From assembly GCA_951394405.1 (NCBI GenBank), contig OX596341.1, forward strand, positions 2,294,001 to 2,358,000: a DNA stretch of 64,000 bases, written 5' to 3'. The stretch comes from Coprinellus micaceus. Lineage: Eukaryota; Basidiomycota; Agaricomycetes; Agaricales; Psathyrellaceae. Shown here piece after piece: positions 22,512 to 33,358 of the stretch. The notes under the pieces are model-generated. The model worked only from the letters and a program-made list of their open reading frames with translations, had not been told where the DNA came from and ran no database searches. Positions within the stretch are counted from its first letter, which is position 1. Every line of letters starts with the position of its first letter. Position numbers and translations under genes: made by a program.

Positions 22512-23282
22512 TGCTTATCCTCTGGGTCGTATATAGTCTTTTCAAAGCTTGATTGGGGTATATCCTTGGTTTCTGCCTGGCAACAGTGGCTTCAGGCAAT
22601 GTGCGCTTACTGAGCTCGCTTCCAGAGATAACGAGTACGACAAAGCTGGGGGCAAGTCTGTGTTGGCCCCAAGGGATTCCAATGCTTTCCTCCGTTGCTG
22701 AAGCCTGTTCGATGTGGCTCTCGACTCGGACGATGCAGCAGGCGGTGCGGCGAGATCAGTGGGCAGGGGTAGAGAGGGGTGGTGATATGGGGGGGCGTGA
22801 AGGTCACGGTCAACCGTGATCTTGAAACCCCATGACCTGCCAGGTCATGAATTTGAGACATTCCCACGCACGGGCCGTGTGGACACATGACCCTGGTCCG
22901 CCAATTCCGATTGGCTGAGGAGAGGCTGCGGGCGAACCCTCCTTCCCTTCGGTGACAGAGGGGCACATCCACTGCTTCGTTGGAAGGTGATTGAGCCGGA
23001 GACTATCACAATTGAGCATCTGTCGCCCTTACCTGGAAGGACGTGACCAGAGTCTTCCGGTAGGTCCCGGGTGACTTGGTACCCTTGGGGACGGTACGAG
23101 CCTTCTAGTCAAGGCCAGGGGGCATCCCTAGCACATAGTAGAAACGATGGAGGAGGTGGGCGTGGTAGTCGAGGGGTGTCACCATTCCGTGCATGTCCAA
23201 CATCGGGAGACGAGCAAAATTACAACATCGACCCCCCCTGATCGTGGGTATCTAACCAGCTGACTCGCAAGCCGGATGGGGC
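22512..23282. other. Upstream region of CBF1-like gene
   Basis: About 770 bp between the CBF1-like start and the transposon target site. It contains two adjacent palindromes (22804-22819 and 22831-22849) and no supported gene. Confidence 0.5.
22804..22849. repeat. Two neighbouring palindromes
   Basis: TCACGGTCAACCGTGA (22804-22819) has 7-bp arms around CA. CATGACCTGCCAGGTCATG (22831-22849) has perfect 9-bp arms around one base. They lie about 300 bp upstream of the CBF1-like ATG. They could bind dimeric regulators or form hairpins. Confidence 0.6.
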
Positions 23283-23290
23283 GCTCACAC
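23283..23290 (+). repeat. Left target-site duplication GCTCACAC
   Basis: Perfect 8-bp match to 29578-29585. The match stops exactly at the terminal repeat on one side and at differing flank bases on the other. Confidence 0.85.
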
Positions 23291-23405
23291 TTGTCTCGTA
23301 CCCATCCGTTTCGGGGTGACCACCTACGGCGACGCGGAAAATCCACTGTCACTCCCACCAACGTCTGGGGCATTTGGCCCCTGTGACACTAGGTCGATGT
23401 CACAG
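23291..23405 (+). repeat. Left terminal inverted repeat (115 bp)
   Basis: The outer 21 bp match the right repeat at 20 positions and the inner 47 bp (23359-23405) at 43 positions. The 47 bp between them have diverged without length change. TGTCAC motifs occur at 23347, 23398 and just inside at 23413, and may be transposase binding sites. Confidence 0.85.
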
Positions 23406-23680
23406 CGCCAAATGTCACGCTATTCCGCGAAGCCAATGTTCGAATCCCCGCCCCGTCAATCGCATTTCGCCCCTCGCAATGGTAAATAACGGTCCTAAAT
23501 CCAATAGATTGGACCTGTATGTTCGCTCGTAATGTAGAAATAACTATCTAATTTTTGAGGCTCACCGGGAGGACATCGAGTTGGCGGGTGAGACATGTCT
23601 AGGGAGCAGGGGTGGTACAGGCTACCAAGTCCTGCTGGCCTCCAGGTCTCAGTTAAAGCTATCCTTGCCCCAGTGCCACC

Positions 23681-26610
23681 ATGGAATACGACGAGACTGC
23701 CGCCTACATCTTTTCGGATCCCGAGCCCCTTGCGCTGGATGAGGGGGACTCTGATATTCAAGCGAGCATCACCAGCTCGGACCACGAGCTCAGTGGTGGC
23801 TCCGTGCGTACCCCGGCTGCTTCCAGCGACCCGGGCGACCTTCAAAATGACGATGAAGAAGACGAGGAGGATATCTACCATCCCTTGTACCCGGATGTCG
23901 AGGAGGGGTCACAGGCCGGGTCTGAGGCCGAGGCTTCAGATATCTCGGAGGATGATGAACCTCCCAACTTTCCGCCTCTCGACGAGGACGTTCCGGAGGA
24001 GGAGCTGACGGCGAACAAATTCCGTGAAGCAACGCAGACAAGGAGACGCTCCCTTAACGACGAGTTCACTGTCACTGCCGTGAGGGAGGTGTGCAAGAGG
24101 ATGGGTGAGTGCGGTATTGACCTCGCCATATTCCTTGATGCCCTCAGCTGGGGGACGGACGGTTGCATCAAAGATGCGAAAATCAAGTACCAACGAACAA
24201 CTCTAATGCAGAGTGTCGAGCTCCCAAGCATCTTGAAGAGGTGGAACAAGCCACCACGGTCGTCCGCTTCAATGAAGCGCCCAGCCGGAGCTACAAGGGC
24301 GACAGACATGTTCGCAGTGGACACCGCCGGCCTTATCATCCTCCGGGAGCTCAAGGCACTCGCTCCACTCTTACGATTGCCTGCTGGAAGGGACGTGGTA
24401 TCGAAGGAGCTTACAAGTGCTGACATCCCATGGATGGTCAAGATCATGAAGGAGAAAGCACCATCATTTTGGAACTTGGTCGAGAGGATCCTCACTGAAG
24501 ACACACGAGCGGAGAAGAAGGACCCTGAGAAGGCACGCTTCGTTAAATTAATTCGTGCCCAAGAATGCATCGTACTCACCTTATTCTACAGGTCATCATT
24601 GCTATAATCTCGACCGCAGCCTACCACCGATCCCACCACTCCAATCTCCTTCCAAAACTCCTCGCGATTTATCTGAAGTTTAGAGGTGTGTCAGCGAAGG
24701 GCTTTGACATGCTTCACATCCTGGGGCTCACCATGAGTCATAAATGGGCTTGCGACGCCGTCGAACGGATGTCTACTCAAGCCATGCAGGAGGTCAGCCA
24801 GATGTTGGAGGAGTATCCATGGGTGCTGTCCTACGACAACGTAAACATACCCTTCCGCGTCTTCTCCCAACGTATCGACAACCAGAGCCAGCTCGGACAT
24901 GGCACTGCAGCGACTGTGTACTTCAAGCAAGACGCTGCCAAGCTATCCGAAGCCCTAAACGACCTGCTCAAGAAACAGCGTGCAGAAGGGATCAAGAAAC
25001 CACTGACCGCCCTTGAGATCATGGAGCTCGATCGTAAAGCAGCCCCCAAGGTCGAGCAGCGGATGGTGGACGTCGTCCTTCAGATGCTCCTCGATACTCC
25101 GGAGTTTGACTTCAAGACGTACAAGGACCGCGACTCTGAGATCCTTCATCCATCACCCCCAATCGACGCCCTCCCAACCGGTCCTGAGCACAAGACCCTC
25201 CAATACCTTCTTGGCACGGTCGACATCCCCGAGGTCAGCTACGAAGACAATAGTCGCCTGATGTCGGAATGGTTCCGCCAGCTAGGGTTTAACACGGAGG
25301 CGGAGCAGGTTAAACTTGCGATGAAGAAGGTAATTACCTGGGTTGGAGACCAGCTCACGGTTGACCGTCTGCGGCGTCTGTTCACGTTCCGTGCCGATGA
25401 CGACAACTCGCTGGACCGGATGGACAACGGTGTCTTCATCTTTGGGTGGCTCCACTTGCAGATGGCCTTTGCGAACTCGATACACAAGCAGTATTGGGGA
25501 ACGGCACAGGGGCGTCTGCTAGCACAGGCAGCTGAGTTGCTGGGAAAGAAGAAATTGGCAAAATCGCGTACCCAGGGCCCGTTCCATCATGACATCGTTG
25601 AGACGATTTACGAGGTCACCGAGGCTCACATCCTTGAGGACTGGCTGCGTGTTGGTGGTGTAAGCACTGTCGCAGAGCTTCGAGAGGCATCAGCGGCAAC
25701 ATTGAAGGACCAGGCACGTACCCTGGTGAAGACGGGTGCCTCAACCGAGGCTCTGGACAAGATGGACAGCGAGGGGAACATCGATGAAGTCCGCAGGCAT
25801 CTGGTGATGTATACGCGAGACACGCTCCATTACATTGTTCTCGACAAGGCTATCAAGACGGGGGATGTCGGTCTGATGGAAACACTCCTCCCCTACCTCC
25901 TGTTCCGATTTGTGGGTGGTGGGAACCCGAAGTACGCCAACGAGGTGCTGGAGTTGTTGCAGGGACTTGAGCGAGAGTGGCCTGAGGAGTTGAAGTGAGC
26001 ACTCCCATCTAGTATAACAGAAACGACCCTTACTTGTAGACACAGGGACTTCGTAAGGCACCACTGTTGGCTCGTCAACTTCTCCGGAAAGCCTGGAGTG
26101 TGGTGCCCTATTGACAAGGCCCAAGAGATGAACATCAAGGATATAAAGGTCACCTATCGTTCCGAGGGTCCGAACATCAAGTGGGAGTATCTCAAGAAAC
26201 TCCACCCCGCCATCCCCACCATTCGGACGGTCATCGACTTTCTCGAGCATCAATTCGGAACACTAGTACGAGGCAAGAGGCATGCAGTGCCAAGCAGGGA
26301 GAAGGATATCTTAAAGCTACGAAAAAGTTACGCAGCCTCGAACGCCCACGAAAATCGTCCCCACCGCAAGATCCCAAACGAACGTGACAAGGCAGAGGAC
26401 GTCGTGAGTGACGGAGCTCAGAAGGTCATGTTCTCTGACACACTACTTAACTGGGATAAGGGGAGGGCGTTCGAGCGGTCACAGAGGGAGGATTGGGGTT
26501 CCGAAGGAGGGAGTTCAGATGACTGGAGTGGAGCTGGCGGATCCAATGGTCCCTCAAGCACGGGTGAGGGCTCGAGAGATGCTGACGGCGGTCCTATGGC
26601 CACGGACTGA
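23681..26610 (+). CDS. DUF6589 protein, candidate transposase
   Basis: Exons 23681-24541, 24592-25994 and 26040-26610 give 944 residues. The introns are 50 nt (GTTAAA, branch TACTCAC) and 45 nt (GTGAGC). The first about 115 residues are acidic. The DUF6589 core runs from about residue 130 to 830. Conserved-looking blocks are SYDNVNIPF (D369), WVGDQLTVDR (D540), FGWLHLQMAF (H575), RDFVRHHCWLVNFSG (757-771) and PIDKAQEMNIKDIKV (778-792, E784). D369, D540 and E784 are spaced and placed like a DDE triad in an RNase H fold; this is inference. The tail is Gly/Ser-rich and its last 193 bp overlap the RecQ gene on the other strand. DUF6589 genes are numerous in Agaricomycetes. Here the gene sits inside terminal repeats, which supports a mobility role. 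Confidence 0.85.
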
Positions 26611-29313
26611 GACGGTGGCGGGAGTCGTAGAACAAGGGTTGGTAGAGGGGTGGCCGTGGTATGTCCTTTAGGTTTCTTGGGCTTGGGCTTAGGAACGGGT
26701 CTTCGTTTTGGCACTGTTGGGGTTGGCGATCTTGCGGGAGAGGAGTGGGAGGGGTCCATGAATGCGAGCGTTGTTTTTTCTTTTGCTTTTTCAGCGGCGT
26801 TACGTCTGGGTCGCTTGGATATATGGGAGGAGGTTGACGGTGTCTCCGGTGGTCGGATGTTTTCCTTTGCACGCTTCGAGGATTGTCGGGATGCAGGGGT
26901 TGGGGTGGCAGCTACTACAGGTTCCCTTGGTAGTGTTACAGCAAACTAGATTGAGAGTTAGCATAGAAGGTGTAGTTGAGATAAACTTAAGACTTACATT
27001 ATATTGGAACACCATCGGTGCACCTGTTGGAGGCGGCAGAGCCGGACTCGACGAGTCAAAGCTTCTAAAACCCTTTCGTTCGGCTTCCCTCTCCTTGAGC
27101 CAGGCCTCTGCCTCACGCATATCCCGTTTCCTCTGTGCCTCTAAGTCCTTCAGGCGTTTAGCCTCAGCCCTCTGCAGTCGTTCACGCTCCTTCTCCGCAG
27201 CTGCTGCATCACTTGCCGCTTTCTTCTGCTGTTTCACCCTCTCTTTCTCCCTATCCAGAGCCTGCACAACTTCAAACGCACGCTCAAACAGCATCTCCTG
27301 GTCTCCAACATCGTCCCCACTTGCTGTCGGCTTCCACCGTCCCAATCCCCACGGCATGTGAGCACACTCCTCGAGGTCCTCCAAGGACGTGATGTCACGA
27401 GTGTTGGCGAGTGAGTTGAGGAGTCGGTCTGGGAATATGACTGCGGCGATGAACGAGGATGGAGTGAAGTATCGAGCCTTCGTCGCAAATCGCCAGGTGA
27501 TGAGGTTTGCCTTGGCTTCCTTCAGATCATCCGTGTAGCGCTTCTTGCGCTTCGGTTTTGGAGGTACTGCTGGGGCCGTCAAGTCTTCGGGCACCTGCTG
27601 GACAGGAGGGGGGAGCATCGGCCGCTTGCCGTTGGGATTAGGGGATCCAGGAGCACTACCAGGGGGTGTTTCGGTTTCTTGAGCATCGGGGGACGGAGCA
27701 CGTGACATTGGTGCTGGTAGAGGTGGATCTTCGGGCGGCCCAGAGACACATATATCACAGCAATCGCCTGTTGGGTCTGTCGTGTGTTAGAACCGAGCGT
27801 GCATGGCAGTACATCATGACGAACCTTCTATCCTTGCCGGGTTACCAAAGTACCCATCAACAACATCTCGGCGGCACCCTTTGGCCTCAATCCAGAGACG
27901 AAGGGCGGGCTCAACCTTCTTCCGATACTCCACATCCTCATCTCTGGAGCTTCCCTCATCCTCTCCTTGATCTTCTCCCTCACCCCCTTCGCCCTCGGCA
28001 CTACCCCGCTTCACCTTCTCAAATACGGACGGCTCGACCAGCAGAATTGCCCGCGCCTGGATCCCCTTGTCTCGCCCTGCTCTCCCTGCCCGTTGGATCC
28101 ATACGGAGAGGGAAGAGGGAACACCGAGCTGGATGACCTGCTCAATGTCGGGGATGTCCGCACCCTAGCAGTCGTCAATTAGAGTGACCCAGCGCAACAA
28201 CAAAGTGTACTTACCATTCCAGCCGCCTCCGTTGCGATGAGAACCAACGTCTCTCCATCTCGTAACTGCCTCATTACTCGTCGTTTCGCCCGTGGTGTTC
28301 GCTGCGCATGGAGGACATCAACGTATCCTTTGAGGTGTTCGGGGAGTTGCTCCTTGATATGCTTGGCGAGAGCCTGTGCCGACGTGACACTGTTGACAAA
28401 GACAATGGACTTGCGAAGGTGCTCTCGGGCCAATGGGGTCTTGTTGGTGTTCGATAGCAGCGGGAGTATTGCATCGAAATCCGTTGGCGATTTGACGTGC
28501 TGGATGGACACCGTGATATTTGGCCGGTCGTTACCGCGATTGAGGAAGAATGCCTTATCGAGCTCGATGCCGAGGTGGTTTTGAACATCGCGCAGGGCGG
28601 GTGGGGTGAGCGTAGCTGTCGTAGCGAGGAAGGGGACGTGGGTGGGGAGGAAGGCACGCAAACGTTCGAGTTCGCCGTAGGTCTTGCGGAAGTCGCCGCC
28701 CCACTGCGAAATGCAGTGCGCCTCGTCAATAACCACCATCGTGATGTCCTCCGCCACGAGCGCGTTGCTGAGATAGGTTCGAAATGCTGGGTGTTGAAGG
28801 CACATCTCAGGCGAGGTGAAGATGGCCTGAATCTTGCCGTCTTCCAGCTTCTGCTTCCAAGGTTAATGTCCGGTGGTTGAGGATTAAGGAAATGTGACGT
28901 ACCCTCTGGAGCTTTGGCTTCCAGGTATCACCATTCACAGCAGCAGATCGAATACCGAGAGCTCGAAATCTTGCTACTTGGTCTGCTTGAAGGACCTTGA
29001 GGGGCGAAAGGATCAAGGCCTTGGCCTTCTTGTTCCTCATCAGGGGCAGCGCATAGGGGAACGTCTTTCCAGTGCCCGTGCCCGAAATTACAATAGAGTT
29101 CAGCCTCAGGCAGAGCGCCTCTGCCACATCCAGCTGCCAGTCCTGAGCGGGAGAGCCAAACTTCTCGAGAAATGCATCCTTCATCACCTGACGATCCGCC
29201 GCCGAATCGTACCCATCCTGCTCCTTCCTCTCCTCTCGGGCGGCTTGAAGGTTGTTGTAGCTCGTTTCATACTGTCGTAGGTGAGTGCTGGCGGCAACTT
29301 GTGTATTGGACAT
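26418..29313 (-). CDS. RecQ-type DEAH-box DNA helicase carried by the transposon
   Basis: Exons 29313-28903, 28853-28215, 28164-27825, 27776-26998 and 26945-26418 give 898 residues. Motifs: Walker A GTGTGKT (78-84), DEAH (180-183), RecQ aromatic-rich loop ISQWGGDFR (185-193), TTATLTPP (motif III), and QRAGRAGRD (374-382, motif VI). A RecQ-Zn signature follows: CRR, YFG and a CCDIC cluster split by intron 3. The C-terminal 430 residues have a coiled coil rich in Glu/Lys/Arg and a long basic Pro-rich tail with KRPRR-type signals, so the protein is probably nuclear. RecQ enzymes unwind DNA 3'-5' and process forks and recombination intermediates. Here it may act on transposition intermediates or repair of the donor site. 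The loop has Gly where cellular RecQ proteins usually have His (WGHDFR). Confidence 0.88.
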
Positions 29314-29462
29314 GGGCGGTAGGGACAGAACATGTTTGTTAGGAGTAGATATATGAGATTTAAATCAGCGATTGTTGAACGAGGTCACGGCGGTGGTGGT
29401 GGTAAACGAAGAGGCGCGACGCGTGTGTCACGTTTCTGAGCGCTGAGCGTGACTGTGACTAC

Positions 29463-29577
29463 CTGTGACATCGACGTAGTGTTACGGGGGCGAAATGCCC
29501 CAGACGTTGATGGTGTGACAGCGTCCTGGACGCGCCTCCTTGGAGGGCACATCCTAAAACGGACGGGTACGAGACAA
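29463..29577 (-). repeat. Right terminal inverted repeat (115 bp)
   Basis: Reverse complement of the left repeat with the same length and the same conserved outer and inner blocks. GTGACA motifs occur at 29465 and 29515, and TGTCAC at 29426 just inside the repeat. Confidence 0.85.
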
Positions 29578-29585
29578 GCTCACAC
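29578..29585 (+). repeat. Right target-site duplication GCTCACAC
   Basis: Second copy of the 8-bp direct repeat, abutting the right terminal inverted repeat. Confidence 0.85.
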
Positions 29586-29730
29586 CAAAATAGGCGCCGG
29601 AGCACGAAGATAATATTGGTGGATATGGTAAAAACAGGGAAGGAAATCTCAGGTCCGTTCAGTAAAGGAATGTGGCGCCGATGGGCGGCGAGGACGAGTC
29701 ACGCTGGATCGCGAGTGCACCCAGGTGACT

Positions 29731-31926
29731 CTAGTGGCACGACTCGAGGATCGTTGCTGCAGCTTTCTCAGCGATGAGGTAGACGGGACCCTGCGTGTGC
29801 GCATTGGGGATAGTGGGCTATAGGACATACAATCAGCGCAGTATACATGGATCCGAGCGGTGTTGCTCACCCAAATAGAGGCATCAACAACCCTCACGCC
29901 CTCAGCTCCTTTCAACTTCAAATCAGGGTCCACAACGCCCCACCCCTTGCCCTTCGCCGTCATCGACGCCGTCCCAACAGGATGGAACACCGTCGTCGAT
30001 TGCACCCTCACGTACGCATCGATATCCGCATCAGACGTCGATGCCAACCCTCCGAACGGCCGGTCAATATACCCCTTCCACGCAGTAGCGCTGGCGAAGC
30101 GCTTCACAGCTCTCACCGCCTCGCGAAGGGCAAAGATATCAAACTCGGTTGTGAGCATCTTAGGATCGATGATGGGCGCTTCGAATGGATCGGCCGAAGA
30201 GAGTTTGACGAAGCCACGCGAGGTGGGCGAGATCAGAGCGGAGATGAAGGTGATGAAATTACCGGCTGGAGGGAGGGGGACGCCCGGGTTCAGCCAGAAG
30301 TTCTACAGCGATCACTGTCAGAATCAGAAGTATGGGAGAAGCGCAACCTTACCAGCGCGATGATCTCCCAGTGCGAAGCCTTCGGGCCAGTCGCAGGGTC
30401 TTTCGTCGTCTTGAAGATCGGGGCATCGTTTGGCAGCCTCAGGAATCCCAAGTTATTTGTAACCCCGTTGGCCATGAGGCCTGTGCGGTTGTTCATCCAT
30501 TGCTCGACGGCAACGTTGGCCTTGGCGGGGACTCTGAAGATTTGGTCGAAGCTCTCGCTGCCTTTCACTTGGAAGATGTTGGGAAGGAGGATGTGGTCGG
30601 AGAGGTTTCGTCCAACGGACGGGTTGTCAAGGATAACAGGGATGCCAAGGGCTTGCAAATCCTGCTTCGGTCCGATGCCAGACAGCAAGAGGATTTGAGG
30701 GGTGTTGATAGCGCCTGCGGAAAGAACGATCTCTTTCTTTGCGCGCACCGTGGTGACTGGGGCTAGAGGATGTTGACTCAGAATCGAAGTAGCATAGATC
30801 GACGAGCTCACATACCCCCTGGTCCCGTAGCGAACTGGAGCGAGCGGAATACAGGAACCGTGTACCCCTTCGGCAACTTAGTCGTCCCCGTCTGCACGAG
30901 CTTCGTCACATGGGCATTTGTGAGAACGTCCACATTTCCTCGCTTAACCGCCTCAGCGAGATAGGTCGTCGAAGAACTACTCCGCTCGCCCCCTCCGATT
31001 GAGTTCTGTGTCCAGCCAATCCCAAGCACATCGCCTCCACCCATATCTGGGTTGAAGGGGAACTCGGCTGAAAGCTCCTTCGTCGTGTCAATGACGCGCT
31101 TGTCGATGCCTTGGGGATTTCCGGGAAGGCTGACGGAGAGCGTGCCTTTGGTGCCATGGTTTTCCGGGATGAACTCACCCTCGGTGCGGTGGTCGTCGGC
31201 AGGAGGTACAATCTTCTCGTGCTACGACGTCGGCGCGTTAGAGCAGGGTTAGGTTGGACGCCCGAGGGAACGTACCACTTGGATGAATTTGCGGATTTTG
31301 TTCCAGCTCCAGCTGGAATCTCCAGTGTCCCTGGCGAGCTTATCATAATCCTCAGACGACCCGAATTGATGCACCATATAGTCTTTATGGGTGCGCACTC
31401 AGTACAGTTTCGCCTTTGATCAAATGACCGAACTCGACTTACTGACTGATGAGCAGCCACCTAGCAGCTTGCCTCGGGGGTAGGGGAAGCTCCTGCTGTT
31501 CAGCCCAGTTTGGGCTGCGACGGTGTAGTTCCAGTCGAAGGGCGTTCCCGGTGTCAATGTTGGACCTAGGAAAGGGACCTGTGCGGCAAGTACACCTTGA
31601 TCACTATCGAGAGAAATCGTCGGTTAGTCTCTCAGGATATGTGACGTCAGAAGTGAACTAATACCTGACCCCAGCCTCGAGGACAAGGACCTTGATGTTG
31701 GGCTTCATGGAAAGGCGATTAGCGACCACATTGCCGGCGGTTCCAGCTGCAGAACTTCGTGAGCCAGGCGTCGTGCAACTGAACGGGAGATGCTCGTACC
31801 GCCAACGACGATATAGTCGTATGTTAGGTCCTTCCTGAGCTGCGAAGGGTCGGTAAGGAGTCCTCCGAGCGTCGGTGCAGCTAGGAAGAACGCGATAATC
31901 GTCCAGACCCCAAGGGAGATAGGCAT
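29731..31926 (-). CDS. Secreted GMC oxidoreductase (aryl-alcohol oxidase-like, AA3)
   Basis: Eight exons (31926-31800, 31746-31665, 31603-31443, 31397-31276, 31215-30816, 30762-30353, 30302-29871, 29817-29731) encode 606 residues. Residues 1-20 are a signal peptide (hydrophobic core WTIIAFFLAAP). The FAD-binding ADP motif is VVGAGTAGNVVANRL, completed only after splicing exon 1 to 2. RGKLLGGCSSV and the GMC signature SAGAINTPQILLLSGIG follow. The catalytic pair is H541 (FHPVGTASM) and H585 (NAHTQGPVYLIAE). Such enzymes oxidise aromatic or aliphatic alcohols or sugars and feed hydrogen peroxide to peroxidases in wood and litter decay. The substrate cannot be read from sequence; a sugar dehydrogenase is the alternative. 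The stop lies only 154 bp from the transposon end. Confidence 0.88.
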
Positions 31927-33358
31927 TATGCCGAATCGAGATGGTGGAAGGGGCTTAGGGAAGCAAGGGCGGAGGGTGGAGTGAGAACATGAGCAATTGG
32001 AAATGGGTGTGTATAAATGGTGAAAGAAAGAAGCCTTGACATGTCAAGGTTGCACTTCGTAGAAGTAACCCGTCGTAAACAAGTCGTACACCCTGTTGAC
32101 ACTTCTCGCAGGAGGGGATCGACGTGCAGTTGATGCCATCCGTTCTAGAGTAGAAGTTGATCGTGCCCTGGCTTACGACCCAGGCGTATACCTCCTTTGT
32201 TTGCGCCTTCGCATTGGAGAAGACGATGCTGTTTCCTGAGGAGTTTGATTTGAAGAGCGCAGAAGCGTAGGTGAGTACCTGGTGGGCGCGACTAGGGAGT
32301 ACACAGAGACAATCGTCAGCTAAACGTTCGATAATCGGTTATAAAGTGGGCCTGGAATCTCACCTACGACAAGACATGCGAATATCGGTATGATTGGAGA
32401 AATAAACGGTAGACCAAGTGACTAGATGCCTACAGTCTACTTACTGTGCACACAGAATGACAACAATCGAGGAGCATGCGGTGGAGAAGGGGCGCAACCT
32501 TCTGCGCTGCTTCTGCATACCGGAGCCCGCCTTGGACTGGTGAATAGTCGGGGTCTGGACGTATTTCTGTAGTAACTATCAGGGTTATTATCCGCCTTAC
32601 CTTCTCTTCTGACGAGAGCAACAGTCTCACCGGGTGGGCTGAACCCCTTGCCACAGCGACCCAGTCACAGGCTCAGCGTTCACCACTCATGGATTGAATG
32701 GAGACCCTTGCGCCAAAATGCGGAATAATGAGTGAATCGGTTCTTAGGATCTTCTGAGACTGGACCGCGTCGCATTCTCCAGTGGGGAGAGTGATGGTTC
32801 AGAACAAGTCGCGTAAGCGCTCATCGCGCGACGTTGGTGGGATCGCAATGTTCGGGAATTGCCGAATCCGTCCTTGCCTCCCTCCTCATCCTTCTCGTCC
32901 AGGCTCAAAGACTTTGCAGCGGAGCGAATGCATTCTGGGTCGATTCGAGCACGATGAGCAGAGATGTCTGTTCCGTTCTCAGCGTAGCGATGATGGATAG
33001 CTGATGCCGACGATGCCTCGTAGCACAACCACGACCCAAGGTTCAACAATGCAACTGCTGGGCCTTCAAGAATCGAGCGGGCGGGTTCATTTGGTGGGAT
33101 TCGGCGGACGTTATCTTCAACTCCGAGGACAGATGTACCGTCTAGGACAGCAAGCACTGGAGGAGAGCAAGGGCAGGGCGGTGGTAGGGCGCCATCGAGG
33201 ACAGCAACAGTGAGTGGTTGCGTTCAATTGGGCTGGAGTTGTAGGAACACGCGTAGCCAGCGGGATTGACTCGATACTAGCTTTTGCGCGAATTCCAGCT
33301 GCAGGAACAACGAAGGAGGCGAGAGAATGAACTAGCTCGACCCCCAGTTGCTCAGACG
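31927..33358. other. Divergent intergenic region, GMC / Su(z)12-like
   Basis: A 1.4-kb interval between two divergent start codons. The open frames at 32744-33157 (minus) and 33004-33213 (plus) overlap each other and have no recognisable features. No gene is supported. Confidence 0.5.

Larger units (their letters stand above)
23291..29577. mobile_element. DUF6589-RecQ DNA transposon, apparently complete
   Basis: The 6,287-bp unit is bounded by inverted repeats of exactly 115 bp (23291-23405 and 29463-29577) starting TTGTCTCGTACCC. It is flanked by a perfect 8-bp direct repeat GCTCACAC (23283-23290 and 29578-29585). Inside are only two genes, a DUF6589 gene on the plus strand and a RecQ-type helicase gene on the minus strand, converging and overlapping. 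Neither has an in-frame stop or frameshift in its spliced model, so the copy may be recent or active. An 8-bp duplication is usual for hAT, P and Kyakuja-Dileera-Zisupton elements, which use RNase H-fold transposases. I know of no named superfamily that pairs DUF6589 with RecQ, but I could not search. Confidence 0.85.

Noticed and set aside
23438..23447. GTTCGAATCC resembles a tRNA T-loop
   Set aside because: The flanks do not form a T-stem and no acceptor or anticodon arm is found. It lies inside the left end of the transposon.
23291..29577. Helitron, because a helicase is present
   Set aside because: Helitrons have no inverted repeats or target duplication and carry a Rep-Pif1 protein. Here there are both repeats and duplication, and the helicase is RecQ-type.
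32744..33157. 137-residue minus-strand frame between the GMC and Su(z)12-like genes
   Set aside because: No domain or start context, and an overlapping frame on the other strand looks no worse; not enough to call a gene.
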